The position numbers were made by a program, and so were the translations under genes. The notes under the pieces are model-generated. The model did no database searches. It had not been told where the DNA came from and saw only the letters and a program-made list of their open reading frames with translations. From assembly GCA_002633005.1 (NCBI GenBank), contig NMRA01000125.1:1-64000 (forward strand): DNA of 64,000 nt, read 5' to 3'. This document shows positions 62,560 to 64,000 of the stretch, one piece after another. How positions within the stretch are numbered: position 1 is the stretch's first letter; each line of letters starts with the position of its first letter. The DNA is from Phoronis australis (lineage: Eukaryota > Phoronida > Phoronidae).

Positions 62560-63740
62560 AATGACGAGTTTAAATAAAAATGAGTAGCACGATGTTGACA
62601 TTTTAGGCCTAGCTGCAGTTTTCACGTGCTATCACTACCTCTTCGTAGTAGGGCTTTCATGGGAAAGGTTTAAATGAGATTTTTTTCGTAAAGCTGAGTA
62701 GTACGATAATATTGGCATTAGAAGACTTGGTAGAGTTTCCCGTGCTATTACTGCACGTTGGTAATAGCATGTCATGGACAAGCATTAATAACAAAATGTA
62801 ATTCGTGTTACAAAGACGAGTAAGTCCAGGACTTAAGATGATTATTCGCCCTGTAGTCGAATCGCGGTGCGGGAGACACCGATCTCGATATCGACATGTC
62901 CAGGGCCATTTCAAGTCGAATCTTTGAATATTCGCCGTTATGTGTTTTACAAAGTTATGGTTTATTCATATCGTTTGAAGAGTATTGTTGAGGTGTTGAT
63001 AAACAGCTCAACATCGTTCATTAGTTGGAATCTTGTCATAATTAACAATTCCGTTGCTAAAATTGGTACGAGTGGTAAGTTAAATACTTCTATTTGAGGA
63101 AAATATGAAATGATTTGACAAACAAGAATTGAATCGAAAATAATCGAATTCCTTCTCCTAAATTGAAACTAATTTAATCGAATCCTTAAAAATGTGTATC
63201 GCCCCAGCTAAGTATTCACAATGGATCAATCCTTGGGCAGCAACCTTCAAAATGGCAATTTTCTTTAATAAAAATGAGTAGCAAGACGATGACATATTAG
63301 GACTGGTTGCAGTTTTTAAGTTATTGCTATCGCCACGTCTTGGTTCAAATACTACAAATTGTTCATAAGAGAGAGTATCACGATCGTTTTGCTATTTGAA
63401 GACATGGTGCAGTTTTCTCAAGCTCTAGCTACTCGCAATGCTAATAGTACGTTATAAGCAAGGTTCAATGACAAGACTGTAATGTCTGTTAATAAAGATA
63501 GTAGACCGATGTTACCATTCAGAACCTGTTCCAGATACGTGTTAGTAATAGGACGTCTTAGCCAACATTCATCGATAAATGTAATTTTTGTTACTAAAGA
63601 TGACTAGGAGGATGTTACCATCGATGATTTGTTGACCTTTCAGCGCATTGTTGTTATTAGGCAGCATTCGATTACTAAACTGTCAGTTTTTGCTGACAAA
63701 GATTAGTAGAATTACGCAATTTTAGCCCATCGGAGCTCTG
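62560..63740. repeat. Diverged tandem repeat, unit about 100-120 bp
   Basis: The phrase AAARATGAGTAGNACGATGTT recurs at about 62575, 62690, 62815 (weak), 63265, 63380 (weak), 63493, 63595 and 63697. Each is followed by a GCAGTTTT-like phrase and a GCTATTRCTA-like phrase. The central part (62830-63260) lacks clear units and may hold an insertion. The phrase CAACCTTCAAAATG precedes two of the units. Confidence 0.65.
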
Positions 63741-64000
63741 ATTGTACACGATTTGTTTGTGTTTGAATTTTTTTTTTTTTAATTTGTCACAGAAGCATGA
63801 CGTTTGAGAAGGATACCGAGCTTGATTCTGACACTATTTCTAAACAATTTACAATAGTTACGTTTTCAATGCATGTGCGTCGCCTCTGAATCACACTTGC
63901 ACCAGCTTGTAACAACGTTAAAGCGATCATATATATCCAATCTCTCTACGAATAAGCGTCTTCACATCCCCTGTTGTCGGCGAATGGTTGCTCTTGACTT

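Noticed and set aside
1-64000. A novel multi-gene defence or biosynthetic system
   Set aside because: Apart from the SDR paralogues the genes are unrelated, on different strands, and separated by transposon-rich DNA. Nothing links them functionally.

Overview
The window is animal nuclear DNA: GT-AG introns of 0.2 to 3.7 kb, AT-rich sequence, and many degraded transposable elements between a few spliced genes. The gene content (a metazoan GPC1-type acyltransferase, a MADF-BESS DNA-binding protein, a tandem family of classical short-chain dehydrogenases) and the mobile elements (CR1/L2-like LINE, Penelope-like element, many short TIR elements) fit a marine invertebrate, possibly an invertebrate deuterostome. 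The species cannot be named from the sequence.

Layout. 1-6.5 kb (+): the last four exons of a glycerophosphocholine acyltransferase (GPC1/DUF2838 family) gene, with a 26-bp x 5 minisatellite in its 3' UTR. 6.5-11 kb: repeat-rich ground with an 810-bp-period tandem duplication, part of it copied from the upstream 3' UTR, then a nested structure in which two tandem ~215-bp units each carry a different insertion. 13.2-16.9 kb (+): a complete three-exon gene for a 307-residue MADF-BESS protein, with a symmetric double E-box about 0.5 kb upstream. 18.7-49.4 kb (-): a head-to-tail cluster of short-chain dehydrogenase/reductase (SDR) genes. Three are complete five-exon genes with identical exon phases (here called B, C and D, predicted 291, 293 and 287 residues). 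A fourth copy (A) is reduced to a frameshifted last exon. A dead LINE and a Penelope fragment lie between A and B. 49-64 kb: no gene I can support; it holds TIR elements (one of 3.5 kb with a possible THAP-like exon, one of 572 bp with 12-bp flanking repeats), tRNA-like sequences, a perfect RFX X-box and a diverged ~100-120-bp tandem repeat.

Working together. The SDR cluster is the main biology: recent tandem duplication with divergence. D keeps the canonical YxxxK active site, C keeps YCTTK, B has Phe in place of the catalytic Tyr (FCMTK), and A is a relic. Because introns and flanks are also duplicated, the paralogues serve as natural empty-site controls, and at least two transposon insertions (intron 1 of B, intron 4 of C) can be bounded this way. 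I found no evidence for a new defence or other multi-gene system; the most noteworthy items are the Tyr-to-Phe paralogue, the empty-site-resolved insertions, the element carrying perfect DR1 nuclear-receptor sites, and the THAP-like TIR element.
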